Made by a program: the position numbers and the translations under genes. Below are positions 1 to 7,988 of a stretch of 64,000 nucleotides of DNA, piece after piece (position 1 is the first letter of the stretch; the number at the start of each line of letters is the position of its first letter). Under the pieces are notes generated by a model. That model was not told the DNA's origin. It did not search any database and saw only the letters and a list, made by a program, of their open reading frames with translations. Origin of the DNA: Vagococcus silagei (lineage in GTDB: Bacteria; Bacillota; Bacilli; Lactobacillales; Vagococcaceae); contig NZ_SDGV01000014.1 of the NCBI RefSeq assembly GCF_004795745.1, positions 19,566 through 83,565 of the forward strand, written 5' to 3'.

Positions 1-395
1 TTTTCTCTTTCATCTTACTTATTTCAAATGGCATTTCTGCAATCTTACCTTTCCCAATGCCTGCATCAGTAATTGGTTTAATCTTACTTTTTATTGCATT
101 ATCAACGCATGTTGTCAAACTAGAACAAGTTGAAAGTGTCGGTAACAAACTTTCTGCCATTCTTTCATTTTTATTTGTTCCTTCTGGAATTTCATTAATT
201 AACTCATTAGACATCATGCGCACCAGTGGTCTCCAAATACTACTCATCATCTTTGTTGCTACTTTTGTCCTACTCGCATTAATTGGTTGGAGTTCAGATT
301 TCCTTTTAAAAGTTCGCCGAGCTTCTAGCGAAGAAAAAGCTACCGAGCAAGTCAGTCTTAAACAAGCTACACAACACGTTAAGGAGGTTCGTTAA
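1..395 (+). CDS. CidA/LrgA family holin-like protein, 5' end outside window
   Basis: Small membrane protein of the CidA/LrgA family, which acts with CidB/LrgB in the cytoplasmic membrane in control of murein hydrolase activity, cell death or pyruvate/small-metabolite movement. The reading frame is open from base 3 and already encodes family sequence ([12 protein letters not shown]) before and across the first ATG at 57, so that ATG is internal and the true start lies before the window. Two further hydrophobic segments and a basic, polar C-terminal tail follow. The partner gene begins 2 nt after the stop, with its ribosome binding site AAGGAGGT (381-388) inside this gene, so the two are translationally linked. 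Cid versus Lrg cannot be decided from sequence alone. Confidence 0.9.
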   Translation, partial: FSFILLISNGISAILPFPMPASVIGLILLFIALSTHVVKLEQVESVGNKLSAILSFLFVPSGISLINSLDIMRTSGLQILLIIFVATFVLLALIGWSSDFLLKVRRASSEEKATEQVSLKQATQHVKEVR

Positions 396-397
396 TC

Positions 398-1084
398 ATG
401 ACACCATATGTCGGTATTATTATTTCACTTGTTTCATTCGGAATTGGGACTTATCTTTTCAAAAAAACCAATAAGTTCTTTCTCTTTACCCCATTATTTG
501 TCGCTATGATCTTAGGTGTACTGATCTTAAAGGTTACTGGCATCAGCTATGAAGACTACAATCAAGGTGGAAAAGTCATCAGCTTTTTCTTAGAACCTGC
601 AACGATTGCTTTTGCAATTCCACTTTATAAAAAACGCGACATCTTAAAAAAATATTGGCTTGAAATTACATCTGCTATCGTAATTGGTTCATTGGTTTCT
701 GTAATTAGTATCATTGCTGTTGGACGGGTGATTGCAATGGACGGTAAAATGATTAGTTCACTCTTACCTCAAGCTGCAACGACTGCCATTGCAATTCCTG
801 TAGCTGAATCAATCGGCGGGATTGCATCTCTAACTGCCTTTTCTGTTATTTTCAATGCTGTGATTGTTTTTGCACTTGGTCAAGCAGCTCTTAAATTATT
901 CCATATCAATGATCCTATTTCGAAAGGTTTAGCTCTTGGTGCGTCAGGACATGCATTAGGTGTTGCCGTTGCAATGGATATGGGTGAGACCGAGACTGCG
1001 ATGGCTAGTATCTCTGTTGTTATTATTGGTGTCATTGTAGTCGTCGTAGTACCGTTAGCTCATGCATTCTTAGGCATCATGTAG
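398..1084 (+). CDS. CidB/LrgB family membrane protein
   Basis: Integral membrane partner of CidA/LrgA, 228 aa, the usual family length. The protein is almost wholly hydrophobic, with about six to seven membrane segments. It carries the conserved family stretch around residues 120-140 ([10 protein letters not shown]) and the Gly-Ala-Ser-Gly-His-Ala-Leu-Gly motif near residue 185. The start at 398 has an AAGGAGGT site 9 nt upstream. It sits 2 nt after the cidA-like gene and 14 nt before an unknown gene that has its own strong ribosome site, suggesting a three-gene operon. Family assignment is secure; the physiological role in this organism is inferred from homologues. Confidence 0.93.
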   Translation: MTPYVGIIISLVSFGIGTYLFKKTNKFFLFTPLFVAMILGVLILKVTGISYEDYNQGGKVISFFLEPATIAFAIPLYKKRDILKKYWLEITSAIVIGSLVSVISIIAVGRVIAMDGKMISSLLPQAATTAIAIPVAESIGGIASLTAFSVIFNAVIVFALGQAALKLFHINDPISKGLALGASGHALGVAVAMDMGETETAMASISVVIIGVIVVVVVPLAHAFLGIM

Positions 1085-1098
1085 GAGGGGTAAAAACA

Positions 1099-1455
1099 AT
1101 GAAATATAATTTATTAGCAACCCAAGAAGCTATCTCAAGTTATGACAATACGCAGACTACTTTAACACTCTACAAAATTTACGAAGTCTATCGTCATGCA
1201 GATTTATTTAATCTGTCTCCCAACGAATTAAACTTAAAAGAACTGGTCTTGTTAGATGATAACAAAGAAGAGTTATTAAGCATTGATGCTCACAATTTTG
1301 ATCAAAACGTTCAATTTAAAGATACCTTAGAATCATATTTTAGAGTGCCTTATCGACGCTTATGTTTTGATATTCCTGTCGTTATTGAAGTCCTTCCTGA
1401 AATGAGTTTAGCTGATTTCAAAGCTGACATCTTAAATAAATATCAAACAATTTGA
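1099..1455 (+). CDS. Unknown protein downstream of cidAB-like genes
   Basis: 118-aa soluble protein that I do not recognise. It has no signal peptide or membrane segment, is rich in Leu, Asp, Asn and Glu, and reads as a mixed alpha/beta protein. The start at 1099 follows a good ribosome site (GGAGGGG, 1084-1090) and lies only 14 nt after the cidB-like stop, so it is probably co-transcribed and may modulate that system. Its stop codon lies within the terminator hairpin region serving the convergent sfsA side. No function is assigned. Confidence 0.7.
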   Translation: MKYNLLATQEAISSYDNTQTTLTLYKIYEVYRHADLFNLSPNELNLKELVLLDDNKEELLSIDAHNFDQNVQFKDTLESYFRVPYRRLCFDIPVVIEVLPEMSLADFKADILNKYQTI

Positions 1456-1482
1456 AAAAACTCAACAAGATTGGTTGAGGCA
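1450..1482 (-). terminator. Rho-independent terminator for the sfsA side
   Basis: On the minus strand CTCAAC (1479-1474) pairs with GTTGAG (1466-1461) around a 7-nt loop and is followed directly by TTTTTT. It lies downstream of sfsA and of the decayed oxidoreductase fragment and ends at the convergent plus-strand gene. Confidence 0.65.
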
Positions 1483-1484
1483 AT

Positions 1485-1652
1485 CACACTTTTAGCATTA
1501 GGATATTTACTTGAAAAATCTTTTTCTTGGTCTTCATTTCTTGAATAGACTGCGCTTAATTGATACTCGCCACTTGTGGTTGCTGCGCCTACAAATTCGC
1601 GGGTCATCCAATTTGATCCAATAATTCCTAAATTTAAAACAAGTAACTCAAC
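1485..1652 (-). pseudogene. Remnant of a Gfo/Idh/MocA-family oxidoreductase (N-terminus only)
   Basis: Minus-strand frame reading Leu-Asn-Leu-Gly-Ile-Ile-Gly-Ser-Asn-Trp-Met near its start, then Leu-Ser-Ala-Val-Tyr-Ser-Arg, which is the first beta-alpha-beta unit of a Gfo/Idh/MocA NAD(P)-binding fold. Only about 55 residues are recognisable; the frame then runs over a terminator hairpin and stops at 1443-1445. No ATG, GTG or TTG start is in frame near the ribosome-like AGAAAGG at 1658-1652; the first in-frame ATG is inside the domain. The rest of the enzyme (normally over 300 aa) is absent. It lies 11 nt after sfsA. I read it as the stub left by a deletion that joined sfsA to the cid region. 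Confidence 0.7.
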
Positions 1653-1663
1653 CTTTCTATTTC

Positions 1664-2371
1664 CTATAATAATTTAAATGGGACTTGTTCTTTAATAACT
1701 ACTTCATCATGAGTAACGTTACAATTGTAAGCTAATACTTCTAGCCCCTGTTCCATGCCCTTTTGAAAGCTAACTTGCAAATCAGGCTGCATCTCTTTAT
1801 TAATGGTCGCTACATCAATATTTTCAAATTGAACTACAAATAACACAGCTCTTAAATAGCCATCTTCTTTGGCACCGATCAAAGTTTCTACATGTTTAAG
1901 ACCTCTTAACGTCGGCGCATCTGGAAATGAGCCTATCCTATTGGCTTCTAGAGTCATCCCTTTTACTTCAACTAGGAGTTTTTCACCTAAATCTGTTTCA
2001 ATTAAAAAATCAATTCTTGAATCTTTATACGTGAACTCTCTTTTTAGATTCGTCACTTTGCCCCTTAGTATGGCAAATTTTATCAGATTTTGCTTGATAC
2101 CTTCTTCAACCAAGTCATTAGGGAGTTGACTGTCAATATTGAACCAAGCGTCCTCTTTTTTGACAGATACTAAATCATACTTGGTTTTTCTTGTTGCTTT
2201 ATCTTGGAAATTAACAGCAACTTGAACGCCTGGTATTAGTAGTTCTTTACACCTTCCAGTATTTTTGACATGAGTTATAATTTCTTCACCCATGTCTTTT
2301 ACGCAAGTCGCGATAAATCTATTTTGTCTTTCTTTAAAGGTTACGATTTCAATTTCAGCATATCTAGCCAT
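1664..2371 (-). CDS. sfsA: SfsA family protein (sugar fermentation stimulation homologue)
   Basis: SfsA homologue, 235 aa, the usual length. The family combines an N-terminal OB-like nucleic-acid-binding part with a C-terminal PD-(D/E)XK nuclease-like fold; its cellular role is poorly defined. Recognisable family sequence includes His-Val-Lys-Asn-Thr-Gly-Arg-Cys near residue 34, Ser-Arg-Ile-Asp-Phe-Leu-Ile near 118, the Glu-Val-Lys motif near 135 (nuclease-like core) and Phe-Pro-Asp-Ala-Pro-Thr-Leu-Arg-Gly near 150. The start at 2371 is preceded by GGAG. A small membrane-protein gene lies 18 nt upstream on the same strand. Family call is firm; any sugar-linked regulatory role is by name only. 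Confidence 0.92.
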   Translation of the reverse strand: MARYAEIEIVTFKERQNRFIATCVKDMGEEIITHVKNTGRCKELLIPGVQVAVNFQDKATRKTKYDLVSVKKEDAWFNIDSQLPNDLVEEGIKQNLIKFAILRGKVTNLKREFTYKDSRIDFLIETDLGEKLLVEVKGMTLEANRIGSFPDAPTLRGLKHVETLIGAKEDGYLRAVLFVVQFENIDVATINKEMQPDLQVSFQKGMEQGLEVLAYNCNVTHDEVVIKEQVPFKLL

Positions 2372-2389
2372 CTCTTTACTCCTTACTTT

Positions 2390-2737
2390 TTAAACTAATT
2401 TATTATTAATTATAAATCGAATAATCACTAGGTTTTCTATAATAAAAATACTTAACATCACTAGAACGCCAATAAGATATCCTCTATTATCTGAAGAAAA
2501 AAGTAACTTTATTTTTTTCTTTTTAAATAAAAAATTATCGATCAACATAAAGAGAACTATAAAAGTAGTACCAGTCATTGCTCCCATTGCATTACCATAG
2601 TTAGAACTAGTATGATTATTAGTAAACATTGGCCCTTCAATATCTTTTAATGTCAGATATATATCAAATAAAAAATATACAAAAACAACACTCATTGGTA
2701 AAAAGCTTGTCAATTTAAAAAATCGTTTTTTCATCAT
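2390..2737 (-). CDS. Small membrane protein of unknown function
   Basis: 115-aa protein with a basic N-terminus, three predicted membrane segments (about residues 12-32, 55-70 and 85-107) and a short polar extracytoplasmic or loop stretch rich in Asn, Ser and Thr (residues 38-50). A Lys-rich cluster (residues 72-78) between segments two and three fits the positive-inside rule. Two ATG codons are adjacent at the start; GAGGAG lies 8-13 nt upstream. It is followed 18 nt later by sfsA on the same strand. I do not recognise the family. Confidence 0.6.
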   Translation of the reverse strand: MMKKRFFKLTSFLPMSVVFVYFLFDIYLTLKDIEGPMFTNNHTSSNYGNAMGAMTGTTFIVLFMLIDNFLFKKKKIKLLFSSDNRGYLIGVLVMLSIFIIENLVIIRFIINNKLV

Positions 2738-2805
2738 CCAACAACTCCTCGTATCATATATTTAGAAGCATTAGTAGCTCATAGAAAATTAAATCTTTTT
2801 AACAG

Positions 2806-2940
2806 CTATCCTTTTGTATAATCTCCACAATAACGAAACTTTTTCACTTCAGCTTTAAAAACTGAACGAATACGCTTAGTATGCTTCTTTAAAACATTAT
2901 CCCTTTTATTATAGACATCAAATAGAGTATTAGTTTTCAT
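2806..2940 (-). CDS. Possible 44-aa basic small protein in a long intergenic region
   Basis: The interval 2738-3042 holds no clear gene. The only open frame of note is this 44-codon minus-strand frame, ATG at 2940 to TAG at 2806. It is strongly basic (many Lys and Arg, one Cys near the end) and has only a weak ribosome-like AGAAG ahead of it. Codon use is not obviously different from neighbours. It could be a real small protein, a gene fragment, or chance. Confidence 0.25.
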   Translation of the reverse strand: MKTNTLFDVYNKRDNVLKKHTKRIRSVFKAEVKKFRYCGDYTKG

Positions 2941-3042
2941 ACTTCTATTTTAATACATTTACGACAAAACAAAAAACTTTCAAACAATTAATTTAACAAC
3001 CATTTAAAAGTCTAATATTTTACAATCCCTTTATAGTAAATT

Positions 3043-3086
3043 AAAACAGTCGCTGAATACTCTTTTGAGTATTTAACGACTGTTTA
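3043..3086 (-). terminator. Terminator of the metNIQ operon
   Basis: Strong hairpin: AAACAGTCG (3044-3052) pairs with CGACTGTTT (3077-3085), extended inside by AATACTC/GAGTATT (3056-3062/3067-3073) around a TTTT loop. It starts 5 nt after the metQ stop. Confidence 0.85.
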
Positions 3087-3091
3087 TTTGT

Positions 3092-3913
3092 TTATTTGAC
3101 TGCTGTAACGCTACCTTTCCATTCGTCCGTGATGAATTTTTGGATTTCATCTGAATGAAGAACGTCCATTAACGCTTTAATTTTCTTACTATCTTTATCT
3201 TCTGCACGAACAGCAACGATATTTGCGTATGGTGAATTGTCTTTCTCAACTAAAACACCATCTTTTTCTGGGTTCAAATTGATTGATTGAGCAAAGTTAG
3301 CATTGATTGCTACTAAATCAGCTTCATCATTTGTATAAGTTGTTGCCATAATTGCTGGGTCAATATCATATTTGAATTTAAGTTTTTTAGGGTTTTCGGT
3401 AATATCATCAAAAGTTGCTTTAGTTAAATCCGTACCTTCTTTCACTTTCACTAAATCAGCATCTTGAAGAATTGTAATTAAACGTCCCCAGTCTGCTTGT
3501 GAATTACTAACCAGGACTTGTGCGCCCTCTTTCAAATCTTTCACATCTTTAATTCGTTTTGAATAAAAAGCCATTTTTTCAATATGAACGGGTCCAGCAT
3601 TCGCAAATTTATAGCCTTTATCTTTCACGTCTTTTTCGTAATAAGGAATATGTTGGAAAAAGTTAGCATCAATATTTTTACCATCTAAAGCTTTATTTGG
3701 AATTTTGTAATCACTAATTTCTTCAATTTCTAAATCGTAACCTTTTTCTTTTAAAAGTGGTTTTGCTTTTTCTAGAATAACAGCATGAGGCATTGGTGAA
3801 GCCCCAACTTTGATTGTTTTATCTGATGATGCGGCTTCTTTTTTACCACAAGCTCCTAAACCAATTGCAACTAACCCGATTAAACCAAGTGTTAATAATT
3901 TTTTCTTCATCAT
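3092..3913 (-). CDS. metQ: Methionine ABC transporter substrate-binding lipoprotein MetQ
   Basis: Membrane-anchored binding protein of the NlpA/MetQ family (273 aa) that captures methionine for MetNI. The N-terminus is a lipoprotein signal with lipobox Leu-Gly-Ala-Cys at residues 19-22 (lipidated Cys22). The mature protein begins its binding domain with Lys-Val-Gly-Ala-Ser-Pro-Met-Pro-His-Ala and carries the family stretch Asp-Ala-Asn-Phe-Phe-Gln-His near residue 80. Two ATGs are adjacent at the start, 6-8 nt after AGGAGG. It is the last gene of metN-metI-metQ, 14 nt after metI, followed by a strong terminator. The upstream Met T-box supports methionine as substrate. Confidence 0.95.
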   Translation of the reverse strand: MMKKKLLTLGLIGLVAIGLGACGKKEAASSDKTIKVGASPMPHAVILEKAKPLLKEKGYDLEIEEISDYKIPNKALDGKNIDANFFQHIPYYEKDVKDKGYKFANAGPVHIEKMAFYSKRIKDVKDLKEGAQVLVSNSQADWGRLITILQDADLVKVKEGTDLTKATFDDITENPKKLKFKYDIDPAIMATTYTNDEADLVAINANFAQSINLNPEKDGVLVEKDNSPYANIVAVRAEDKDSKKIKALMDVLHSDEIQKFITDEWKGSVTAVK

Positions 3914-3927
3914 AAATTCCTCCTATA

Positions 3928-4614
3928 TTATCGTTTATCTATTTTTTTAACTAATAAATCACCAATCCACTGTACAATAAAGACAAGGACTAGAATTAAA
4001 ACGGTTGAAACGGTAATGACTGTATATTTATTGGCAGCATAGCCAGTTTGATACGCTAAGTTACCTAAACCTCCGGCACCAACAGCACCAGCCATTGCTG
4101 TAAAACCAATCATGGTAATTGTTGTCACGGTAATGCCTGAAATCAATGCAGGAAGACTTTCTGGAATCAAGACTTTCCAAATGATTTGAGTGAGTGACGC
4201 GCCCATTGCTTCGCTCGCTTCAATCACACCTTGATCGACTTCACGAAAGGCAATCTCAACCATCCGTGCATAAAATGGTGATGCTGATAAGATTAACGCC
4301 GGTAAGGCTGACGTTGGTCCAATCATTGAACCAAAGAGCGTATTCGCAACTGGGAATAAAAGAATCAAGAGAATAATAAATGGAATCGAACGGAATGTGT
4401 TACTAATGACTGAGACAATTGTGTAAAGCGTGCGATTCACTTTTGTATTTTTACGACTAAAAATGAAAAGTAGCAAACCAATTAATAATCCGATAATCGC
4501 AACAAACAATGTTGAAACAAATGTCATGTATAATGTTTCTTTTGATGCTTTTAAAAGTGCGTCTAATTGGACTTCGCTCCAATTAAAATATGTTTCTACA
4601 AATGATTTATCCAT
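3928..4614 (-). CDS. metI: Methionine ABC transporter permease MetI
   Basis: Integral membrane permease of the methionine uptake transporter, 228 aa, with about five membrane segments. The coupling motif that contacts the ATPase is visible around residues 130-160 (Glu-Ala-Ser-Glu-Ala-Met-Gly-Ala-Ser then Ile-Pro-Glu-Ser-Leu-Pro-Ala-Leu). A Gly/Ala-rich segment near residue 175 (Ala-Val-Gly-Ala-Gly-Gly-Leu-Gly) is also typical. The start overlaps the last 8 nt of metN, so the two are translationally coupled. Confidence 0.95.
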   Translation of the reverse strand: MDKSFVETYFNWSEVQLDALLKASKETLYMTFVSTLFVAIIGLLIGLLLFIFSRKNTKVNRTLYTIVSVISNTFRSIPFIILLILLFPVANTLFGSMIGPTSALPALILSASPFYARMVEIAFREVDQGVIEASEAMGASLTQIIWKVLIPESLPALISGITVTTITMIGFTAMAGAVGAGGLGNLAYQTGYAANKYTVITVSTVLILVLVFIVQWIGDLLVKKIDKR

Positions 4615-5644
4615 AATTGATTACCTCCACACCAACACCATTTTTCTCAAAGTAAGCGACACTCTCACTAACAAGTTCTGGGTTACCAGTCACTTGTACC
4701 AACATTGTCCCAAAAGACAATTGGTTAGTCGGACGAATATTCGCTTGTAAAATATTAATATTAATATCAAATTCTCTTAAAGCACTACTGATAATCGTTT
4801 CCGTCGCTTTCTTACCTTCAAATAACAAACGAAGTAACATACCATCGGGATAAGCTGCGATTAAGTCACGCACTGTTTCTTGGTTTTCTTCTGTTTCAAT
4901 CACCACATCTTGATTAACAAAGCGTTTGGTAATTTCGGTTTGCGGATGTTTAAACACTGAGATAACTGGTCCTTCTTCCACTACACGACCATTCTCCATG
5001 ACTGCCACCCGGTGACAAATTTTACGAATCACGTTCATTTCATGTGTGATTAAGACAATCGTTAAATTTAATTTTTGATTAATTGAAAGTAATAAATCCA
5101 ATACTTCCTCAGTTGTTTGTGGATCAAGTGCACTCGTCGCTTCATCACAAAGTAAAATTTCAGGATCATTTGCTAAAGCTCGGGCAATACCGACACGTTG
5201 TTTTTGCCCACCAGACAATTCACTTGGATAAGCATTCTCACGACCCTCTAAACCAACAAGTTTCAGAAGTTCTGTCGCTTTTTTAGTTCGTTCTTCTTTT
5301 GACATACCATTTAGTTCTAATGGTAACGCGATGTTTTCAATGACTGTCCGTGACCACAATAGATTAAAATGTTGGAAAATCATGCCAACTTTTTTTCTAA
5401 AATCACGTAAATCTTTTCCCTGTAAGTCGTTCACTGTTTGGCCGTTAATTTCAACTGATCCATTTGTAATTGTTTCAAGTTGGTTCAATGTGCGGACCAA
5501 AGTACTTTTTCCCGCTCCAGAGAAACCAATCACACCAAATATTTCACCTTTTTCGATTGATAATGTGACATCATCAACGGCTGTAACAGCCTTATCTTTT
5601 GTTTGGAATGTTTTCGTTACATTTTTTAAATTAATAATTCCCAT
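4607..5644 (-). CDS. metN: Methionine ABC transporter ATP-binding protein MetN
   Basis: ATPase of the MetNIQ importer, 345 aa. Walker A Gly-Phe-Ser-Gly-Ala-Gly-Lys-Ser-Thr near residue 40, signature Leu-Ser-Gly-Gly-Gln near 143, Walker B Ile-Leu-Leu-Cys-Asp-Glu near 165 and the switch His of Leu-Ile-Thr-His-Glu near 200 are all present. The C-terminal 80 residues form the NIL/ACT-like domain that binds methionine and trans-inhibits transport in MetN proteins. The start has AGGAGG 6-7 nt upstream. It is the first gene of the operon and sits directly behind a T-box leader. Confidence 0.96.
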   Translation of the reverse strand: MGIINLKNVTKTFQTKDKAVTAVDDVTLSIEKGEIFGVIGFSGAGKSTLVRTLNQLETITNGSVEINGQTVNDLQGKDLRDFRKKVGMIFQHFNLLWSRTVIENIALPLELNGMSKEERTKKATELLKLVGLEGRENAYPSELSGGQKQRVGIARALANDPEILLCDEATSALDPQTTEEVLDLLLSINQKLNLTIVLITHEMNVIRKICHRVAVMENGRVVEEGPVISVFKHPQTEITKRFVNQDVVIETEENQETVRDLIAAYPDGMLLRLLFEGKKATETIISSALREFDININILQANIRPTNQLSFGTMLVQVTGNPELVSESVAYFEKNGVGVEVINYG

Positions 5645-5661
5645 TTCAATAATCCTCCTTT

Positions 5662-5992
5662 TGTAAACGCGATGAACAAAAAAAGCTCCCGTCCTTTATC
5701 TACTTTTCTAATTAAAAGTAAACAAAGGACGAAAGCATTATTCGTGTTACCACCTTTTTTTATCATTGCTTTGCAACAATGACCTTACTCAGTACGCAGA
5801 AGTTTTCTTCTTCAATACTGCTGTCCGCTAACGGGAACTCCCGAAGTAGGCTCATCTTAAACTCACCCACTTTAAGCTCAAAGACCATCTTCTATGTCTG
5901 TCCCTATCCTCTTTCTCACCAACCGAGGTCTCTTTAAAAGTTCTAAAACATATACTCTTCTTTTCAAAGCTAATTTTTAAATCATTTTGTTG
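5662..5992 (-). promoter_or_regulatory. T-box leader (methionine) controlling metNIQ
   Basis: The 331-nt minus-strand leader contains the T-box core AAGGTGGTAACACG (about 5757-5744), whose TGGT (5752-5749) matches the ACCA end of tRNA-Met. The long stem I opens with GAAGAGTA near 5963 and closes with CTACTTC near 5843. Just before the closing strand lies ATG (5855-5853), flanked by AAG and A as specifier loops usually are, consistent with a Met specifier. The leader ends in a terminator (5738-5677) that the T-box side can disrupt when uncharged tRNA binds. Expected behaviour: transport genes turned on by methionine shortage. Confidence 0.9.
5677..5738 (-). terminator. Conditional terminator of the Met T-box
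   Basis: Minus-strand GCTTTCGTCCTTT pairs with AAAGGACGGGAGC, with an inner TACTTTT/AGAAAAGTA pair, followed by TTTTTTT. The 5' arm overlaps the region used by the antiterminator next to the TGGT bulge. Confidence 0.85.
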
Positions 5993-6005
5993 TTTGATTG
6001 GATTC

Positions 6006-6034
6006 ATCTTACCAAAGCACTATTAAGAAGTCAA
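6006..6034 (-). promoter_or_regulatory. Promoter of the metNIQ T-box transcript
   Basis: Minus-strand -35 TTGACT (6034-6029) and -10 TAAGAT (6011-6006) separated by exactly 17 nt, placed just ahead of stem I of the T-box. Confidence 0.75.
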
Positions 6035-6089
6035 TAAAAAAAATGACATTTTCTCATAAATTTTTCATTTTAACTATTTTTTACATAAA

Positions 6090-6122
6090 CAAAAGACCAA
6101 AATCATTATTTTGATCTTGGTC
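6090..6122 (-). terminator. Terminator downstream of deoC
   Basis: GACCAA (6095-6100) pairs with TTGGTC (6117-6122), with inner ATCA/TGAT pairing; on the minus strand it is followed by TTTTGTTT. The 120 nt between it and deoC hold no recognisable gene. Confidence 0.6.
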
Positions 6123-6244
6123 GCTTGCTTTTTTACATTTATTTAAGATGTGGGAGAATGGGGAAGCCCAATCATTATCAAACGAGTCATGACTTAAAAC
6201 GGGGATTTCAAGACAATGTCCCTAATTGATCTTGGATAAGACTC

Positions 6245-6919
6245 TTAATATCCGCTTGTTGCAGAACCATCAGCAGCGCCAATGATTTGTACACCAGCAC
6301 TTGCACCAATACGAGATGCGCCAGCTGCAACTACTGCTTCAGCGTCTGCAGTTGTTCTAACATCACCAGATGCTTTAACTAATGCTTTGTCGCCAACAGT
6401 TTCTTTCATTAATTTAACGTTTTCAGGTGTTGCACCTTGTGTAGAGAAACCTGTTGATGTTTTAACATAGTCAGCACCAGCTTCAACTGATAATTGACAA
6501 GCTTTAACGATTTCTTCTTTAGTTAATAATGCAGTTTCGATAATCACTTTAGTTAAAGCACGACCTTTAGCTGTATCAATAACAGCTTTGATGTCTTCTA
6601 AGACAACATCGAATTCGCCAGCTTTTAAAGCACCAACATTAATTACCATATCCACTTCATCAGCACCATCTTTGATTGCTTGATCAGTTTCAAAAGCTTT
6701 TACTTTTGAAGAGTTAGCACCTAAAGGGAATCCAATAACAGTACAAATTTTAACGTCGCTTCCTGCTAATTCAGTTTTAGCAAATGGAATCCAGAATGGA
6801 TTAATACATACTGACCAGAAGCCATATTGTTTAGCTTCACCAGTTAAAGCAATAATGTCCGCTCTTGTAGTATCTGCTTTTAGTTTTGTGTGGTCGATCA
6901 TTTGTGCGTAGTTTGTCAT
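6245..6919 (-). CDS. deoC: Deoxyribose-phosphate aldolase
   Basis: Class I aldolase that cleaves 2-deoxyribose-5-phosphate into acetaldehyde and glyceraldehyde-3-phosphate, in the cytosol, for deoxynucleoside catabolism. 224 aa, TIM barrel. The Schiff-base lysine is Lys153 in Tyr-Val-Lys-Thr-Ser-Thr-Gly-Phe; the second active-site lysine is Lys182 in Leu-Val-Lys-Ala-Ser-Gly; Asp90 of Asp-Glu-Val-Asp is also present. GAGGAAG lies upstream of the ATG. Its own promoter (6953-6981) sits between it and the SorC-type regulator 81 nt upstream. No nucleoside phosphorylase or transporter gene lies next to it here. Confidence 0.96.
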   Translation of the reverse strand: MTNYAQMIDHTKLKADTTRADIIALTGEAKQYGFWSVCINPFWIPFAKTELAGSDVKICTVIGFPLGANSSKVKAFETDQAIKDGADEVDMVINVGALKAGEFDVVLEDIKAVIDTAKGRALTKVIIETALLTKEEIVKACQLSVEAGADYVKTSTGFSTQGATPENVKLMKETVGDKALVKASGDVRTTADAEAVVAAGASRIGASAGVQIIGAADGSATSGY

Positions 6920-6952
6920 AATAAAATCTTCCTCTCTTTTGTTTATAAATGA

Positions 6953-6981
6953 AGTATATACCCTCTTTGAACAAATGTAAA
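6953..6981 (-). promoter_or_regulatory. deoC promoter
   Basis: Minus-strand -35 TTTACA (6981-6976) and -10 TATACT (6958-6953), 17-nt spacing. The spacer contains TTTGTTCAAAG, a plausible half-site for the neighbouring DeoR-type repressor (Bacillus subtilis DeoR uses TTGAAC-like elements), but this is a guess. Confidence 0.65.
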
Positions 6982-7000
6982 GTACAAAATGAAATTATTT

Positions 7001-7936
7001 TCAATCCGCCAGTTTTTCTGCAGTCCAATAGTCAGTAATCAGTGTATTGACGTAGTTTCCCCGTAATGCTCCTTTGATTGCGTCAAGCTTGTGCTCGCCT
7101 CCCGCAACTAAAATCGAAAGCTCTTTTTTATGTAGTTCAGATAGTTCGATACCAATTGTTCGATCATTTATCTCTTCTGAGGCAATTTTTCCCTCTTGAT
7201 TGTAAAAACGTGAACAAATGTCACCAACTGCTTTTTCTTGGAGATTCTCACGTTGAGCATCGGTTAAATAGCCTAGCTGAAACAGAAGTGCTTCTTCGCG
7301 CGTCGTTCCCACTGTATAGATGGCAATATTCGCTTCTTCTTGTAACGTCATAATATGTTGGATATGACGGTCTTGTTCGACAACATGTTTCACTTCACTA
7401 TTATCAAAAATAACAGGTAAAGGTAAAGCCGTTCCTGTTGTATGATAGCTATCTGCAAATAATGATAAAGTTTCATGTGCATATGTGTTCACTTTAGAAT
7501 GAGTGATACTGCCTTTTAGCTGAACAACTTGCACATTTTTTAATTGATTGTGACTTAATTTTTTGGCAACTTCATAGATTGTGGTTCCCCACCCTATTCC
7601 AATTGTGTCACCATCAACAATCACTTCATCAAGGAATGTTGCTGCTTCGGTACTGATTTGATCAATAATAAGATCATAGTTTTCACTCGGTGTTTGAGCG
7701 ATACGAACTTCTTTTAAGCCAAACTTCTCTTTTAATTTATTGGCTAACACAACTGTTTCATTAAATGGATCTGTAATTGTAATCGTCACAAATCCATTAT
7801 CTTTAGCATGTTTTAAAAGTCTAGAAACTGTTGGTCTTGAGATATTTAATTCTTTCGCAATTTGTTGTTGGCCGTATTCTAATTGGTAATACAATTTAGC
7901 AGCTTCAACGCTTAATTGGTCTTTTGACATACTCAT
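7001..7936 (-). CDS. deoR: SorC-family transcriptional regulator, DeoR of the Bacillus type
   Basis: 311-aa regulator: an N-terminal helix-turn-helix (residues 8-55, including Gln-Gln-Gln-Ile-Ala-Lys-Glu-Leu-Asn-Ile-Ser-Arg-Pro-Thr-Val-Ser-Arg) followed by the SorC sugar-phosphate-binding domain (residues 60-311; Gly-Ile-Gly-Trp-Gly-Thr-Thr near 115). Bacillus subtilis DeoR has this architecture and length and represses deoC when deoxyribose-5-phosphate is absent; position directly upstream of deoC supports the same role. The first ATG has GAAAGGG about 9 nt upstream. A perfect palindrome (7989-8006) lies in its own promoter. Confidence 0.88.
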   Translation of the reverse strand: MSMSKDQLSVEAAKLYYQLEYGQQQIAKELNISRPTVSRLLKHAKDNGFVTITITDPFNETVVLANKLKEKFGLKEVRIAQTPSENYDLIIDQISTEAATFLDEVIVDGDTIGIGWGTTIYEVAKKLSHNQLKNVQVVQLKGSITHSKVNTYAHETLSLFADSYHTTGTALPLPVIFDNSEVKHVVEQDRHIQHIMTLQEEANIAIYTVGTTREEALLFQLGYLTDAQRENLQEKAVGDICSRFYNQEGKIASEEINDRTIGIELSELHKKELSILVAGGEHKLDAIKGALRGNYVNTLITDYWTAEKLAD

Positions 7937-7988
7937 TTATCAATACCCTTTCTACATTCCATTTTTATTTAATCTTATCATAAAACCC

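Noticed and set aside
57..395. Start of the CidA-like gene at ATG 57
   Set aside because: The frame is open to the window start and already reads conserved CidA/LrgA residues before that ATG.
1869..2129. Open frames antisense to real genes, here inside sfsA and at many other loci
   Set aside because: No ribosome sites, no recognisable domains, and the opposite strand encodes complete conserved proteins.
6123..6244. Possible gene remnant or IS end downstream of deoC
   Set aside because: No frame longer than about 24 codons, no recognisable protein similarity and no clear terminal repeats.
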